Positions 11,147 to 22,329 of a stretch of 64,000 nt of DNA are shown here, one piece after another. The DNA is taken from the NCBI GenBank assembly GCA_013339765.2, contig CM023456.1, positions 89,788,797 to 89,852,796 of the forward strand. The letters run 5' to 3'. This stretch comes from Haemaphysalis longicornis (lineage: Eukaryota > Arthropoda > Arachnida > Ixodida > Ixodidae). The translations under genes were made by a program, and so were the position numbers. Position 1 is the first letter of the stretch. Each line of letters opens with the position of its first letter. The notes below the pieces were generated by a model that saw only the letters and a program-made list of their open reading frames with translations, searched no databases and was not told where the DNA came from.

Positions 11147-11688
11147 TAAGCTGTGTAATCACCATCATCATCATCTTCATCATCAGCCTATCTACGCCCA
11201 GGGCAGGGCAAAGGCCTCTCCCAATAATGTCATATTACCCCGGTCCTGTGCTAACTGCTACCAATTTATCCCCGCAAATTTCTTGATGTCATCTGTCCAT
11301 CTAACTTTCTGCCGCTCACTGCAACGCTTTCCTTCTCTAGGGATCCACTCTGTTACCCTCAATGATCAACGGTTGTCTTGCCTTCGCATTCCATGCCCTG
11401 CCCACGTCCATTTATTCTTCTTAATTTCTACTACTATGTCCTTAACACGCGTGTGTTCCTGACCCACTCCGCTCTCTTCTTGTCCCTTAATGTTACACCA
11501 ATCATCTTCCGTCCAACTGCTCGCTGAGTCGTCCTCAATTTAAGTTGAACCCTCTTAGTGAGCCTCCAAATTTCTGCCCCGTAGTTGAGCACCGGTAAGA
11601 TGCAGCTGTCATACACTTTATTCTTAAGGAACAATGGTAGGATACCATTCATTATCTGAGAATGTCTGACTGAGAATGCCTACCTGAG
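11147..11688 (-). mobile_element. RTE-type LINE, 5'-truncated 3' end with target duplication
   Basis: On the minus strand the C-terminal part of an RTE-like protein reads YDSCILPVLNYGAEIW, then a second frame with KWTWAGH and VRWTDDIKKFAG, ending LPWA-stop. It has a frameshift near 11440 and two stops. Directly after the stop comes a TGA/ATG-repeat tail (11158-11185), the usual end of RTE elements. AAGCTGTGTGCCT occurs at 11134-11146 and 11689-11701 as a perfect 13-bp target duplication. Some 30 bases of non-element sequence precede the 5' junction. Confidence 0.85.
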
Positions 11689-11699
11689 AAGCTGTGTGC

Positions 11700-12740
11700 C
11701 TGTACTTTGACGACGCTCTTGGTAGCGCCGTCAATGCACAGCAAAAGTACCAATAAAATCCGGATCGACCGTGAGCGTGCGTATTGTGACATTCCTCGTA
11801 ACGTGACACGTACCCACGTTGGGGATCGGCCAGGAGTCGGGCGTAAGGAGGGCTAATACGCCAGCTTCACAAAACTGTGAATTATACACTTAAGCATTTG
11901 AACGAAGAAAGAGCATATGATCACATAGAATAGTTTGTTGCGCCGTCAATGAACAGAAACGGGCACCCCATTTGTCATGCGCTTCTGACGTAATATGCCA
12001 CACTAATAATGCGGAGCCTTCGCTAGTTAGTACCACCGCCAAGGGGATCTTTTTGTTTAAAATGCGAGAGTTCCGGCCTGCTTAGCCAAAAGCCGCTTCT
12101 TCTTTTGGCGTCCGGATCTTCTTTGGTCGCCCTATCCCCCATGTGCGTGGCACAACGTCGGAGAGAGTTCTGCCGCCGCCAAATGTCACAAGAAAGAGGC
12201 GTTTCCTTGTTGCACGAGCTTATTTAATAGCCAAACTGCATGTAGAAGAACCAGAAGGAGGAAATAGAAGCCCACACAGCTAAGCAGGCCGAGCCGCTCG
12301 CATTTTAAACAGAGAGATTCGCTTGGCGGCGGTACCAACCAGAGAAGTAATGACATTATTAGTGTGACATGTGGCCTCAGGAACAGAAACAGAGAGATTC
12401 GCTTGGCGGAGGTACCAACCAGGGAAGTAATGGCATTATTAGTGTGACATGTGGCCTCAGGAACAGACCACAGGTGGCACGCGCGGTTCTATTCATTGAC
12501 GGGGTAAGAATTGTCGCTTGTGATTATATGTTGTTTCTTCATTCAAACGCCTAAATGTGTAATTTACAGTTCGGTGTAGCGTGCGCAGTAGCCCTCCTTA
12601 CGCTGCATTCCTGGCAAATTACCCACGTGGGTCCGTGTCATGTTACATAGAACATCACGACAGGCTCGCTCACGTAAGGTTTGCTATTTTTTGGTATTTT
12701 TTCTGTTCATTGACTGCGCAACCAAGAGCATAAACAGCTC
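11700..12740. mobile_element. Long-inverted-repeat element (foldback/MITE type), non-coding
   Basis: The left arm (about 11710-12085) and right arm (about 12284-12735) are reverse complements at moderate identity, with matches such as GTCAATGAACAGAAA, GCGTAAGGAGGGCTA, CACACTAATAATG and CGGCCTGCTTAGC. The loop of about 200 bases has no frame. The RTE copy appears to have inserted at or in its left edge, because its target duplication lies at 11689-11701. The superfamily is not determined. Confidence 0.7.
12307..12466 (+). repeat. 80-bp tandem duplication in the right arm
   Basis: Two copies start AAACAGAGAGATTCGCTTGG at 12307 and 12387. The left arm has only one equivalent, so the duplication is specific to this arm. 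Confidence 0.85.
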
Positions 12741-12789
12741 TGCTGTTAATAAAATAAAGGGAGGGTGGCATTCTCAGATCAGGAGGCCG

Positions 12790-15519
12790 CGCACCACCTC
12801 TGGTCGGGTAACCCGCTGGATCAGGTTGCCGGCTCCTGCAGGTCCGACTTCGTCAACGCGCTATCCCAATACTTTGGAGTAGGGAATTGCAGGTGCATGA
12901 GGCGCTAAGGCAATAGGAAGGCGAAGTGGTCAGAAATGGCACGTGCGGGATGACTTCTATTTATTCTAGCAGTAGTTGTTTAAAGTTATTAGAAGATGTT
13001 CTTGTTTGGCAGTAAACATAGAACGACTAATGATGAAAACAGCAAAAGCTACACATTGCGACAGAATATTGGTCCACCACAGGACGAAAGCAGCGGTGGC
13101 CTCCCAACAGCCTCTAAAGCAAGAAAACTACCCATTTTTTTTCTATCATGTCTTCCCTGGCTTCTTGAAACTTATGTGTCACGGATCTCACTTCAAGGGA
13201 GCGCATATAATTTTGAGTAGCTAATGAAGCAGATAAAAAAACAATGCTTGTTGTTTTTCATGGCACGAAAATGAAGCCTGAGCGTTTAACACCTTTCCAG
13301 TAGAGTCACAAAGTCAACGATAAAATGTAAAACGAAAACCTAGAAAACGGCGTCGGGCTTAGCTCCGGTAACCTTTGATAAAAAAAGCGAAAGCTTGGCT
13401 TAGCTTAATTGCGGCTACCCCGGCAGCAAGGTGCATACGGATCAGGTGTGCATGTGCGCATGCAGGTTTTATCCGCTGTTTGTACCCACAGTCAGGTTGC
13501 AAGTGTGTCGCCCACTTTTCTGCCGTGCCCGTGATTCACCTTCTTGTGCACAAACGAGAACATGCGGCTCCAAGTTCAGGCTTGTATATCACCGACGCGA
13601 TGGCATAAAAGGTCAGATTAACGAATCCGGCGAGATATGAATAAAAAAAGACAATTTCAAGGGCTAAAAAGTTGGGAGCTCTGCCGAGGATGCGGAGGTA
13701 CCTAATTTCATTTACCTGCACAATTCAGTTGCTTATTTACGGGGGGTAAACAATTGTGAATGGTCACAAAAAAGGAAAGTATGCGCTTGTTTATATTGGC
13801 CGTTTCACTAGTAATCGTGGCTTTAAATAAAATATTTTGGGACTTGATAACGCGACACAGTCTCCTGCCGGACTGAGCAGCTTGAGTGCGGCACAGACGC
13901 ATGTAAAATATTTTTTCGAACACTTCATTCGAAGAACATTTTACCTATCAGTGAACCCCTCACCTTTATGTAGATTGCAGGAGATTTTTTGATCAGGAAA
14001 TCAGCTCAACAGCGGCTTTGCACTAATACATGGACGGACGCTCGTTCTTGCATTCGAGATGATTAAACCAATAATTAATTTTCTGCAGTCTTGAGTATAA
14101 TATTGACGACTGTTATAAAACAAAAAGTTTGAGTTCATACGCTTTCCTTGTTCTGTAGTAATACCACTACGTCAATTGGAATAGAACTCCGCTATTCAAG
14201 GAAGAGCAGCTATATTTCATTCGCAACTTCGTCACCAAGAGGAGACGCGCATATGCATCATTCAGGCCGACAGCGATTGAGTGCGCACAGTACAACCACG
14301 CCTCACCGGCTGTCGGAAGGACGGAAAACATTTATAGGGTATAGTACCAATTATGCAAGTACAGCTCATCTGAGCGCACCGAAAGACGAATAAAACACAA
14401 ACTACAAGCTTACACGATGGTGCGTACAGGAAATGAAAATTTAGACAAAAGGGAGGGCCGACATAAAAATAATTTCACCGGAAGGGAATAAACGCCCAAT
14501 ACGACTAAAAAAGAAGACCCGTCGCTGTATTACCAACTGTTGATGATAACTCCAGAGTTTTAGTTTGGATAGTCTTTCTTCAGCTATTTAAATCCGAAAG
14601 TTTGGGTCTGCCTGTCAGTGCGTCAGTTTGTCTGGGTGTCTAGCTTTCCGATACATCTTTTTGTCCAGAAGTGGAAAGAATACTTCAACGAGAGGTTTAC
14701 GCAGGCTAAACTTTTCCAAACAACAAGTTTTCAAACACACTTAACACTTGTAAACATGGTTCAGGAAACAAAAAAACATTAGGCATATTGAAGGAGAAAA
14801 CAAATATATAATTGGTATTTGTGACGTTCTGTAATTATATATACAAGGCTGATGAATTTTTTTCAATTTGAAATGAAAAGAAGCGTTCAAAATAATGCTC
14901 TAACCCAAAAATACAAAAAGCGCTCGTGCCCGACCTAGACCGCCTAGAGGTATTCCAACAAGTCGCACAGAAACGAAAAGTTCCAGTAGACGGCGCGCGA
15001 GCGGTTGAACGCGGGAAATTTGAATTGACTTGTGACTTGAATTTTGTTTAGTGTGGGAGAAGTGAGACAGGAGGGGAAGAGCGTGAGAGGTGGGCGGGGG
15101 AGAGATGAGAGACAGTTACGTGATGTCGTCTTTCGACGAGATTTGCAGAGAAGGGAGCAGATACATGGCCAATTTCTTCTGCGGCCGTGATTTGTGACGT
15201 TTGCATCTTCACTACCGCAATCTGTTGCCGTGCATTTGAACCGAATTCTTGACTATAAAAAATTACAAAACAAAACTACGGCGAGTAAAGAAGGACGCTT
15301 TACAGATCATGAGAACTAGGACGAGGACTAGGACGAGAACTGAAGCACGGTGTGTATTTTCAAGCTGGTAAGCTGCACTGAATTGAAACTTTATTTCCCT
15401 CTTTCTGCGGTACAGTAGAGATAGGACGCATGAGAAAAAGCTGCAAACAACGCAGCTTGATCACCCCATACGCCCAACCCGACCGCTTAGTTCATATACA
15501 TTTCGCTTCGTACATTGGC
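12790..15519. other. No gene recognised
   Basis: AT-rich sequence with only short, unrecognised frames. A segment near 15045-15110 repeats the one at 10985-11060. A small direct repeat (ACTAGGACGAG, twice) lies near 15310-15340. No exon with both splice sites and a known motif was found. Confidence 0.4.
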
Positions 15520-16258
15520 CAAAGCACAATTTTAACGTCTACGTAATATGTGCTTGATCCCTCTTTCATTGGAATAGGTGAACCACGAAAGTGAAATGTG
15601 CCTTCACAGGAGCAGTAAAATGTTTCGGCGCATCAATAAGAACTTGCGTATCGCTATTTATATTTCGTCGGTGTGGCACCGTTAGACGCATCAGCATTAG
15701 ACACTGGATTACACGCGCCGGAGCATTGCGTAAATCGCATTGAAATCCTAGGCGCTCGTGAACCATGTGAACGAAACCGAACAAGTTGTCACCATATCTT
15801 TTGGTGAAGTCACGGTCTGCTGCAGCGAAAGGAGCATGATTTGCGGGTGGGCAGCAGCTTGTGTATGGGCTTGGCGAGAGATGTCCTTCTGGTTGGTGAC
15901 TTCGGCAAACGTGCGACCACTTCGGTCGTGCTCCGAGGCGTGTATGGGAGACGCTTGCGTTGCGACGAGCTTAGCTTGTGGAAGGCGACAGGCAGAGTTC
16001 GTAGCTTAATTGTATTGTGAACGCGCGAACGCGTTCAGCTTCCCGCTGGCGTGTCTCTTACTGCACGAACGCAACCAGGAAAGTGGCATTCGCCAGTCGG
16101 CAACGTTGCCTTCCTGCCTTAATGCAACAGTTTGTCTACACGGGACCATGGTGGAGAAATCCACGGTGGAGGAATAAGTGATTCCTCTAGCGTGCACGCG
16201 GCCATCATCCGCGCAGTATAGGCGACGGACGGATTACCACAGCAGCTTACGCTGCTAT
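15520..16258 (-). repeat. Inverted copy of the 2260-2975 repeat body at the transposon's left end
   Basis: The reverse complement of this segment aligns with 2260-2975 throughout. It stops at about 16258 and joins directly to sequence matching the inner part of the ISL2EU terminal repeat (TATACATGGCTTGCACTGACG). The outer part of that terminal repeat is missing on this side. Confidence 0.75.
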
Positions 16259-16369
16259 ACATGGCTTGCACTGACGTCACGGCGAGGAACCCTGGGATAC
16301 CATTCCGCCATGCCGGTGCAGTGGTGCAGTCAGCCGTAGCGATCGTGCGTCCACTGCCAGCGCGTCGCA

Positions 16370-18252
16370 ATGGTGATCTGTGCAATTGTTGGATGCTCGA
16401 ACCCTACATGTTGGACCAAATCAACAAACAAAAACTTTTTTCGCCTTCCGAGGGTAATCGAGCATCAGGGCGACCGCACGAAAGAGCTATGTGTGAAACG
16501 ACGCAGTCTGTGGCTGGCGCGGATAAACTGCGCCGATCTCAACACCAAGAGGACTGGCATACGTGTTTGTGGCGCACACTTTGTAAAAGGTAAGCCATCG
16601 GCCTGTGCGCGATAATTATTTATCGGTGAGACTTGGAAGCACTACGGAGAATATCGTTTTTAATCATGTCCTTGCGTCCGTAGGCAGACCGTCACAGCTG
16701 TGGGAGGAGGCGGACCCCGACTGCGCCCCGACGCTGTTACTTGGCTACAGCGCGAAACAGGGAGATCCCGAACGCCACGCTCGCGCAAAAAGACGACGGA
16801 ACCAGGCCCGTGCAGCTGACGCCGAGCGTAGAGCCGAGGCAATGGCAACAACACAGACGACGCATCCGGACGCAGCTGCCGTTTCTTCGTCGTCGTCGGC
16901 GCCAGCGGAAGACGGAGTCGGGGTAGAGAACAGTGACGAAACAGGTGAGCGTTTTTTCGTCAACACGTAAATGTGGGCTTGTTGGTTCGAACTGTGAAAC
17001 ATGGTTAAGATGGCCGATAAAAACGTGACAAAATTAGATAACACAAAACTAGCGTTAGTCCTGTGTTCTCTACTTTCGTCGTCGTGGTTTGAATCCGAGC
17101 GTGTCAAAAGTGGAGAGAAAGTTTTTTTTTTCCGCCGGAGTACCTGAGATGTTGAATCTCCGCATGCTTATTTGCCAGTCCCGTCGCCAATAACTCCTCT
17201 CCGCATCTCAAGTGAATTTTTCGCGCTGCTTGATCATCCATGCAACAACTTAATTTTGTTCCAGGGATGGCAGTCCAGACAGACCTGACAATGAGTGACA
17301 TTGAAGCCATTGAGATGGAGTGCTTATCCCTAAACGAGCGCCTCTACGCTGCGCGAAATGAAAACAAGCTGCTGGAGCTGACTGAAGATGCCCTGAAATG
17401 TAGCGACACCAAAGTTGTGTACTACACCGGCATGGCGAATTTTCAGATCCTTTACGCACTGTTCAACGTTGTAGCGGGGTTTGTGTCGCATAACGCTAAC
17501 AACAGCTTGCTGAAGTTTCAGGAGTTCCTGCCTTTCTTGATGAAGTTAAAGCTAGATTTGCACATCACTGACCTTGCTTTTAGGTTTAACGTGTCACAGG
17601 CCACAGTGTCGCGCATATTGGACAAATGGCTGCATGCTGCCTACTGCCGCCTTAAGTCTCAGATATTGTGACCGCCTAGTAGTGTTTTGCAACGCACAAT
17701 GACTCAAGCCTTGTACGATTCTTTTGGGAAAATGTTGCAGTCATCATTGACTGTTTTGAGATAAAGATAGAAAGGCCTTCATCATACTTGCTCCGAAGGG
17801 AGACATAGTCTCAGTACAAAGGCAGCAATACGGCAAAGTATTTGATTGGCATTGCACCTGAAGGCATTGTTAACTTCATCTCTGAAGGCTGGGGAGGGCG
17901 TGCTAGCGATGGACACATATCAGAGCACTGCGGTCTTTTGGACAACTTACTTCCGGGTGACGTATTTCTTGCAGACCGAGGGTTCAATGTGTCTGAAAGT
18001 GTGGGCTTCTACTGTGCGAGACTTCACGTGCCAGGGTTCATCAAGGGCAAGAAGCAACTGTCGGCAGCAGACGTGCTAAGCACCAGGAAACTAGCCAATT
18101 TCAGGATTCATGTCGAGAGGGTGATCGGGCTGATCAGAAATAAGTATGTAATCCTAAAGGCCACGCTGCCCATGGACTATGTGGTTTGCCGACCTGGAGA
18201 TAATTTGACTCCACTTGACAAAATTGTTACTGTTTGCTGTGCCCTTCAATAG
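16370..18252 (+). pseudogene. THAP-domain DDE_4-type transposase, three exons, broken
   Basis: Exon 1 (16370-16589) encodes a THAP zinc finger: C-x4-C at the N-terminus, a central W and the closing CGAHF. Exon 2 (16684-16944) begins RPSQLW and carries the acidic/Ser-rich linker. Exon 3 starts at 17265 and carries an HTH (FNVSQATVSRILDKW, near 17583-17627). Donors GTAAGC and GTGAGC, acceptors TAG and CAG, and codon phases all fit. The catalytic part continues in a shifted frame after a TGA at 17669 and a TAG at 17806, with ADRGF (second Asp) near 17970 and VERVIG (Glu) near 18112. The frame ends at 18252. It would bind and cut element ends in the nucleus, but this copy cannot. Confidence 0.85.
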
Positions 18253-18329
18253 TAGCATCACTAAAACAGTCTGCTAATTGAGCAACTGCTTTCCGTTGAC
18301 GAATGACGTTATATTGTGAGCTGTGATTG

Positions 18330-18475
18330 GAAACATTCTTTTTAAGCGAAAACGCCCGTGTGTACGAGATTTCGGCACACGTTAAAGATCCCCAGGTGGT
18401 CAAAATTAATCCGGAGATCTCCAGTATGGTGTGCCTCATCGCCTGCGTAGCGTCGGCTCGTTAAACCTCATAATC
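18330..18475 (+). repeat. SINE body fragment
   Basis: The motif CACGTTAAAGATCCCCAGGT and the following TTAATCCGGAG...GCCTCAT...ATAATCA match the body of a very common tick SINE as I recall it. The tRNA-like head is absent. It lies between the two convergent genes of the transposon. Confidence 0.6.
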
Positions 18476-19407
18476 AATGGAAACTTTTTACTCCAGTTAT
18501 TTCACTTATAATTTGAATGCAATGGAACATGTTGTACCGACTATGATTTCAATTAGCAGCAAAGTTATGGTTCAAGTCAAAGAAAGGCAGATATATCCCA
18601 CGTGATTGTGCGTTTGAAAATTAGTTGGACACTAGTTAGTTTTCAGCTGTAGAAACCTCGTCTGTATATTATTATTGCACTACTTTGTTGTGAGACTACA
18701 ACACAAACTGGAATTTTTACAGTGCCACTGTGGTTACGCTCGAATTTTTTAGTTCTGTTTCTGCTGTTTGTTTTGTTCGAAATGTGTAGAGCAGCATTCT
18801 CGGCAGAATGCTCTTTTGCCAGCCAACGACTCTAAAGTGGCGAGGTGACCATTTACCTTTTTGTTAGGATCTTATGCGCTGCTGTGCTTCAGGCGTACCA
18901 TATTCTGTGTGTCGTGCATTACATTTACAACTCTTTGAATTTACAAATTTGTGCAACTGCCCTTGCCACTGCACGTGATGTGACTTCTTGAGATTCATTA
19001 CTTCGGTGTTGTTTGTGGGTTGGCAGTAAGACAATTATTGTACAATGCAGTTTCAAACACATTTTTGTATTCTGGTGCTACGTGTGTTCAATATTGTCTG
19101 GCGGTCATGTGCAGAGTGTTCGTTTTGAAAGAAACATGGCACTGACGGCTTAATAAAGAAGTCAGTGTATGTAGCGGTGTCGGCAACAGCTCGTCGCTCG
19201 TATTAGCCCATCGCATCCATTCAATTACACTTGAACGACAATTGTCGCTGTCGCTCCACGTGGTCCTGTATTTAAGACTGCAAGCTCGTTGTACATTCCC
19301 GTCACAAGAAACATTAGCGTGCTCTTTTTAGCAAATTTCATCAACATAGTCTGTTGCTTCACACTGGCAGGCACAGCTGTGGTGAAATAAACTGTGGAAG
19401 CCTGACA

Positions 19408-21384
19408 TTAGTCCTTGTCGTATTTGCAGTCGGGACAAAACCATTTCTTCTTTTTTGGTGCCCGTTTCAGTCCGACACAGAAGAAATAAAACCACTTGTA
19501 GCTGCACGCCTCGTTGTCGCAAGCTACCATCTTGCCTGTGTCCGGTCCATGACCGAAGCAGTACTCTACTGTGTCTGCTGGCTGTTCTTCACGACTTCTG
19601 TCTTGCCTCGTGCAGTATCGGCTGAGCAACTCGGGCAGAATGACGTTCCGGAAAAACTGTCTTGCGGAAGAAAAAATGTTTCTGCAAAACTGATCATTGC
19701 GTCTCACTCTCTCGATGTGCAGCACATTTGGTCCCCACACCACAAAGTCGCAAAAGTCAACATGGCACACTGTCATCTGAGTCTGAATTTGGTAGTAGTA
19801 CGCATGATTGTCCAAAAGCTGAAGTTTTCCGCCAGTGTAACTCAGACATGAAATGCTGGTGGTGATATCTTGAGCATCTCTTAGCAAAAATGGGCACTTA
19901 AATTCCACAACAGCTCTCGCGCAGCAGCTGCACGAGGTGATGGCATCCGGTGTTGCGCCGATGAACGGGTAAGCAGCACTCAGGTAGAGTCCAGACCTGT
20001 GCACTCAAAGTTCTGGTGCTTTGTAGCTTATTTAGCTTTGTAAGCCTCGAAAGCATCTTGCTCATGTTCTAAGCCCCACATGATGGCAGGAACTCTGAGG
20101 GAATTTTTTTCAGGGTAGCAAATCGATTTTACCAGTGATAAGCTAGGACTCTGCACACTCGTGTGGCACACACTTTTCATCACTGACGCAGTCACTCTGC
20201 CAACACGGCAAAGGAACCAGTCTGGCGAGTTACTTTGTTGCCTTGTTGCAGCCTCAAATGTCTTCACTGTGTCGTCCCTGATGGAAAAAGAGGCAAGAAA
20301 GTCGTCAGCCTTCTTCAAAAGCGTGTCGAGGTTGTCTTCCAAGTGGTCTTCGAGATACAGCTTCCTCAAGTGGGCAGGCTGTGTTTTTACAGGCTCCTGA
20401 AAGCTTTCTCAATACTCTGGAAGGACAGAAAATACTGCAGGTGTGACACCTGTGCTCTGAAATGCTCTGTACAGGTCGCCAAGCTCCTCTTGGGTTGCTG
20501 GTGGGATGTCCATTCGTTTTTTGATTCGTTCACTGCTAAACTGCTGCTGTTAATGATGTCGTCCAGTTTTTGCTTCTTCCCTCTCCACGAAATGAAGTCG
20601 ATGTCCTTTAGCCTCTTGAACTCCGCCTTCTCCACGTACGCAGGAAGCCAGATGTTTGTTTTTGAGGTGCAGCTTGTAGCGTTTTTCATCTTCACACCTG
20701 TTTCAACTGCATACAGGTAGGCTCCAACATGAGAACAGGCCTCACCTGCTCCTGCCATACAGGTGCAATGAGCAGTGAGCACGACCCCGCTTTTCTGCCA
20801 CAAAATCCACACATGCAGAGGCTGGTCCCGCAACCTTTGCGAATGGTTCACCTGCGAGAGAAAAAAATGCAATGCACAATTTTTTCTTGCCGGCATCTCT
20901 GCGCGAGCGCTCGTCACTGTTGATCGTGTCTGAAAACGTAACCGGCAACAGCGAAGAGGTGTTCTAGCGCGACCGTTTCTATTTCGAGCATTCCGTGCAA
21001 GATTTCCGAATTGACGAAATAGTAAAAAAGATCCCGGCTGCTTACCTCTCCGAGCAGAAGCACTTTGTCGTTTTGTAGCTGTTTAGCCGACAGGGACTTC
21101 ACCCACCCGCTTGTGAAGTAATTATGTGCTTCGGTAGACTCGAATGCCTTCATCTCTTCTAGTGTGAGGAAGTTGGCAGAAAACACGAGGTAGTTGAGGA
21201 TGTCGCCGTAACTTATCTCCGGAAACAAGTCCACATCGCCGGTCGTGTCCATGCCCTGTCGTAGCATGAATGGGTCCTCGTTGTCGCACAGCCGCACCTT
21301 TTCCGCATACCGCACGCGTGCAGGCCCCGTAAGGTCTGAGCGGTAGGTCGCGTTTAAAGGTTTTTTGCTCGCTACCAGCGGCAT
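19408..21384 (-). pseudogene. SWIM-YqaJ-PHD companion protein of the ISL2EU element, broken
   Basis: Exon 1 runs 21384 to 21046 and an intron at 20852-21045 (GAG/GTAAGC donor, CTCGCAG acceptor) joins it to HSQRLRDQP. A SWIM finger follows, CTCMAGAGEACSH, near 20767-20729. A frameshift and TGA lie near 20400-20440. A YqaJ-type nuclease core follows, with WFLCRVGRVTAS near 20200 and, after a TAA and frameshift near 20000-20030, GATPDAI and VEFKCPF, the Asp and Glu-x-Lys of a PD-(D/E)XK fold. The last 60 residues form a Cys4-His-Cys3-like PHD finger ending WFCPDC near 19420. The role in transposition is unknown; nuclease and histone reading are inferred from domains. Confidence 0.82.
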
Positions 21385-21687
21385 GCCGCAGAAAAAGCGC
21401 GAAAAGCGACTAGCTCCGCAGCAAACGCGTGCGCTCCCCGAACTGCTCACGCCGCAATGCCAGCACCACTGCACCAATATGGCTACCGCCGCGCGAGCGC
21501 TTGAGCGTGACGTCACGTGCAAGCTATGTATACTTGCCCTATGGAGGCGCCAACTATGGGCGCTCATTAGCGTCAGGACGCAATACTTCCCTTCACCTCT
21601 CCTAGACGGGAGCCCAACATGAATAGAGAAAGTTACAGGGAAGAACATCAGGCGTGTTCGCACAACTACCCGCGCACAACTACCCGC

Positions 21688-21860
21688 GCTTGGCCCAGTT
21701 GGCAGAGCGTTTCTCACCACCCGTCGTGGCCACAGTGATTATGGGCTCGAATCCTGGCGCCACTGCGTCAATAGAACTTTTTTCTGGTGATGTCATTTCC
21801 GTGACCGATATGGCGTCGGTGAGGTTCGTGTACCCCGGAATAAAACACTTTCGTGTTAAA
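21688..21860 (+). repeat. tRNA-derived SINE
   Basis: The head has Pol III boxes: A box TGGCCCAGTTGGCAGAG (from about 21692) and B box GGCTCGAATCC (about 21748). The body ends near GGAATAAAACACTTTCGTG. The SINE directly abuts the transposon's right end. Confidence 0.65.
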
Positions 21861-21947
21861 AAAACGAAAGTTTGATGACTGACGCCCGGTAATTTATTGT
21901 AGGGTTACAAATAAAAGAGACCACACGTTTTCACTGGATAAATTCGG

Positions 21948-21953
21948 TTTATT
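21948..21953 (-). terminator. Polyadenylation signal of the M13 metallopeptidase gene
   Basis: AATAAA on the minus strand lies about 100 bases after the stop codon at 22054, a normal spacing for a short 3' UTR. Confidence 0.6.
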
Positions 21954-22053
21954 CTGATGTCCAGGCGCGTGCACGTTTACTTTAACTCCCGAATAGCACT
22001 TTCGATGTACGCGGTCAGGGTGGATGTTCGTCCCCTTTTGTCGCAAATATTAT

Positions 22054-22159
22054 TCACCATAACGTGCACGTCTTGTTGCGCCTTGGGTTCATTGGTGTCC
22101 CAGGCTTGCAATCGAATACTTCAGAGAACTCCTTCATGTTTTTCATCGGTACGTTGACT
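22054..22159 (-). CDS. M13 (neprilysin-like) metallopeptidase, last exon
   Basis: The exon begins after a CCTTAG acceptor with one base that completes an Arg codon (AG from the previous exon plus A). It then encodes VNVPMKNMKEFSEVFDC, PGTPMNP and the terminal CTLW followed by TGA. M13 enzymes end in a conserved C-x-x-W and carry an F-x-x-x-F-x-C block with MNP just before it, so all landmarks are present. Lys/Arg/Asn residues between MNP and the last Cys make this stretch slightly longer than usual. The stop and the nearby AATAAA define the 3' end of the gene. Confidence 0.88.
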
Positions 22160-22329
22160 CTAAGGTGAAGAAATAAAAGATTCCTGGATAATATAAGCAA
22201 ATTCATGCCTGTTCATGCATTTAAGGAGCAATCGTTTTGTAGTTCAAAATTTTTGCAAAATTGGGGTTTCACAATTGGTGTTAATTTGTTAACCGTAATT
22301 TCATCTCAGTTGGTCTATTGGAAAAACAC

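Larger units (their letters stand above)
16259..21692. mobile_element. ISL2EU-type DNA transposon: THAP transposase plus SWIM-YqaJ-PHD gene
   Basis: Two convergent, intron-bearing genes lie between related terminal sequences. The left gene encodes a THAP finger, HTH and DDE transposase. The right gene encodes a SWIM finger, a YqaJ-like nuclease domain and a PHD finger. Eukaryotic ISL2EU (IS5-related) transposons are known to pair such a transposase with a YqaJ-domain protein. The inner left end (16250-16285) matches the reverse complement of the right end near 21505-21535. The right terminus ends about 21692 with a duplicated CACAACTACCCGCG. Both genes carry stops and frameshifts, so the copy is dead. 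Confidence 0.8.
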
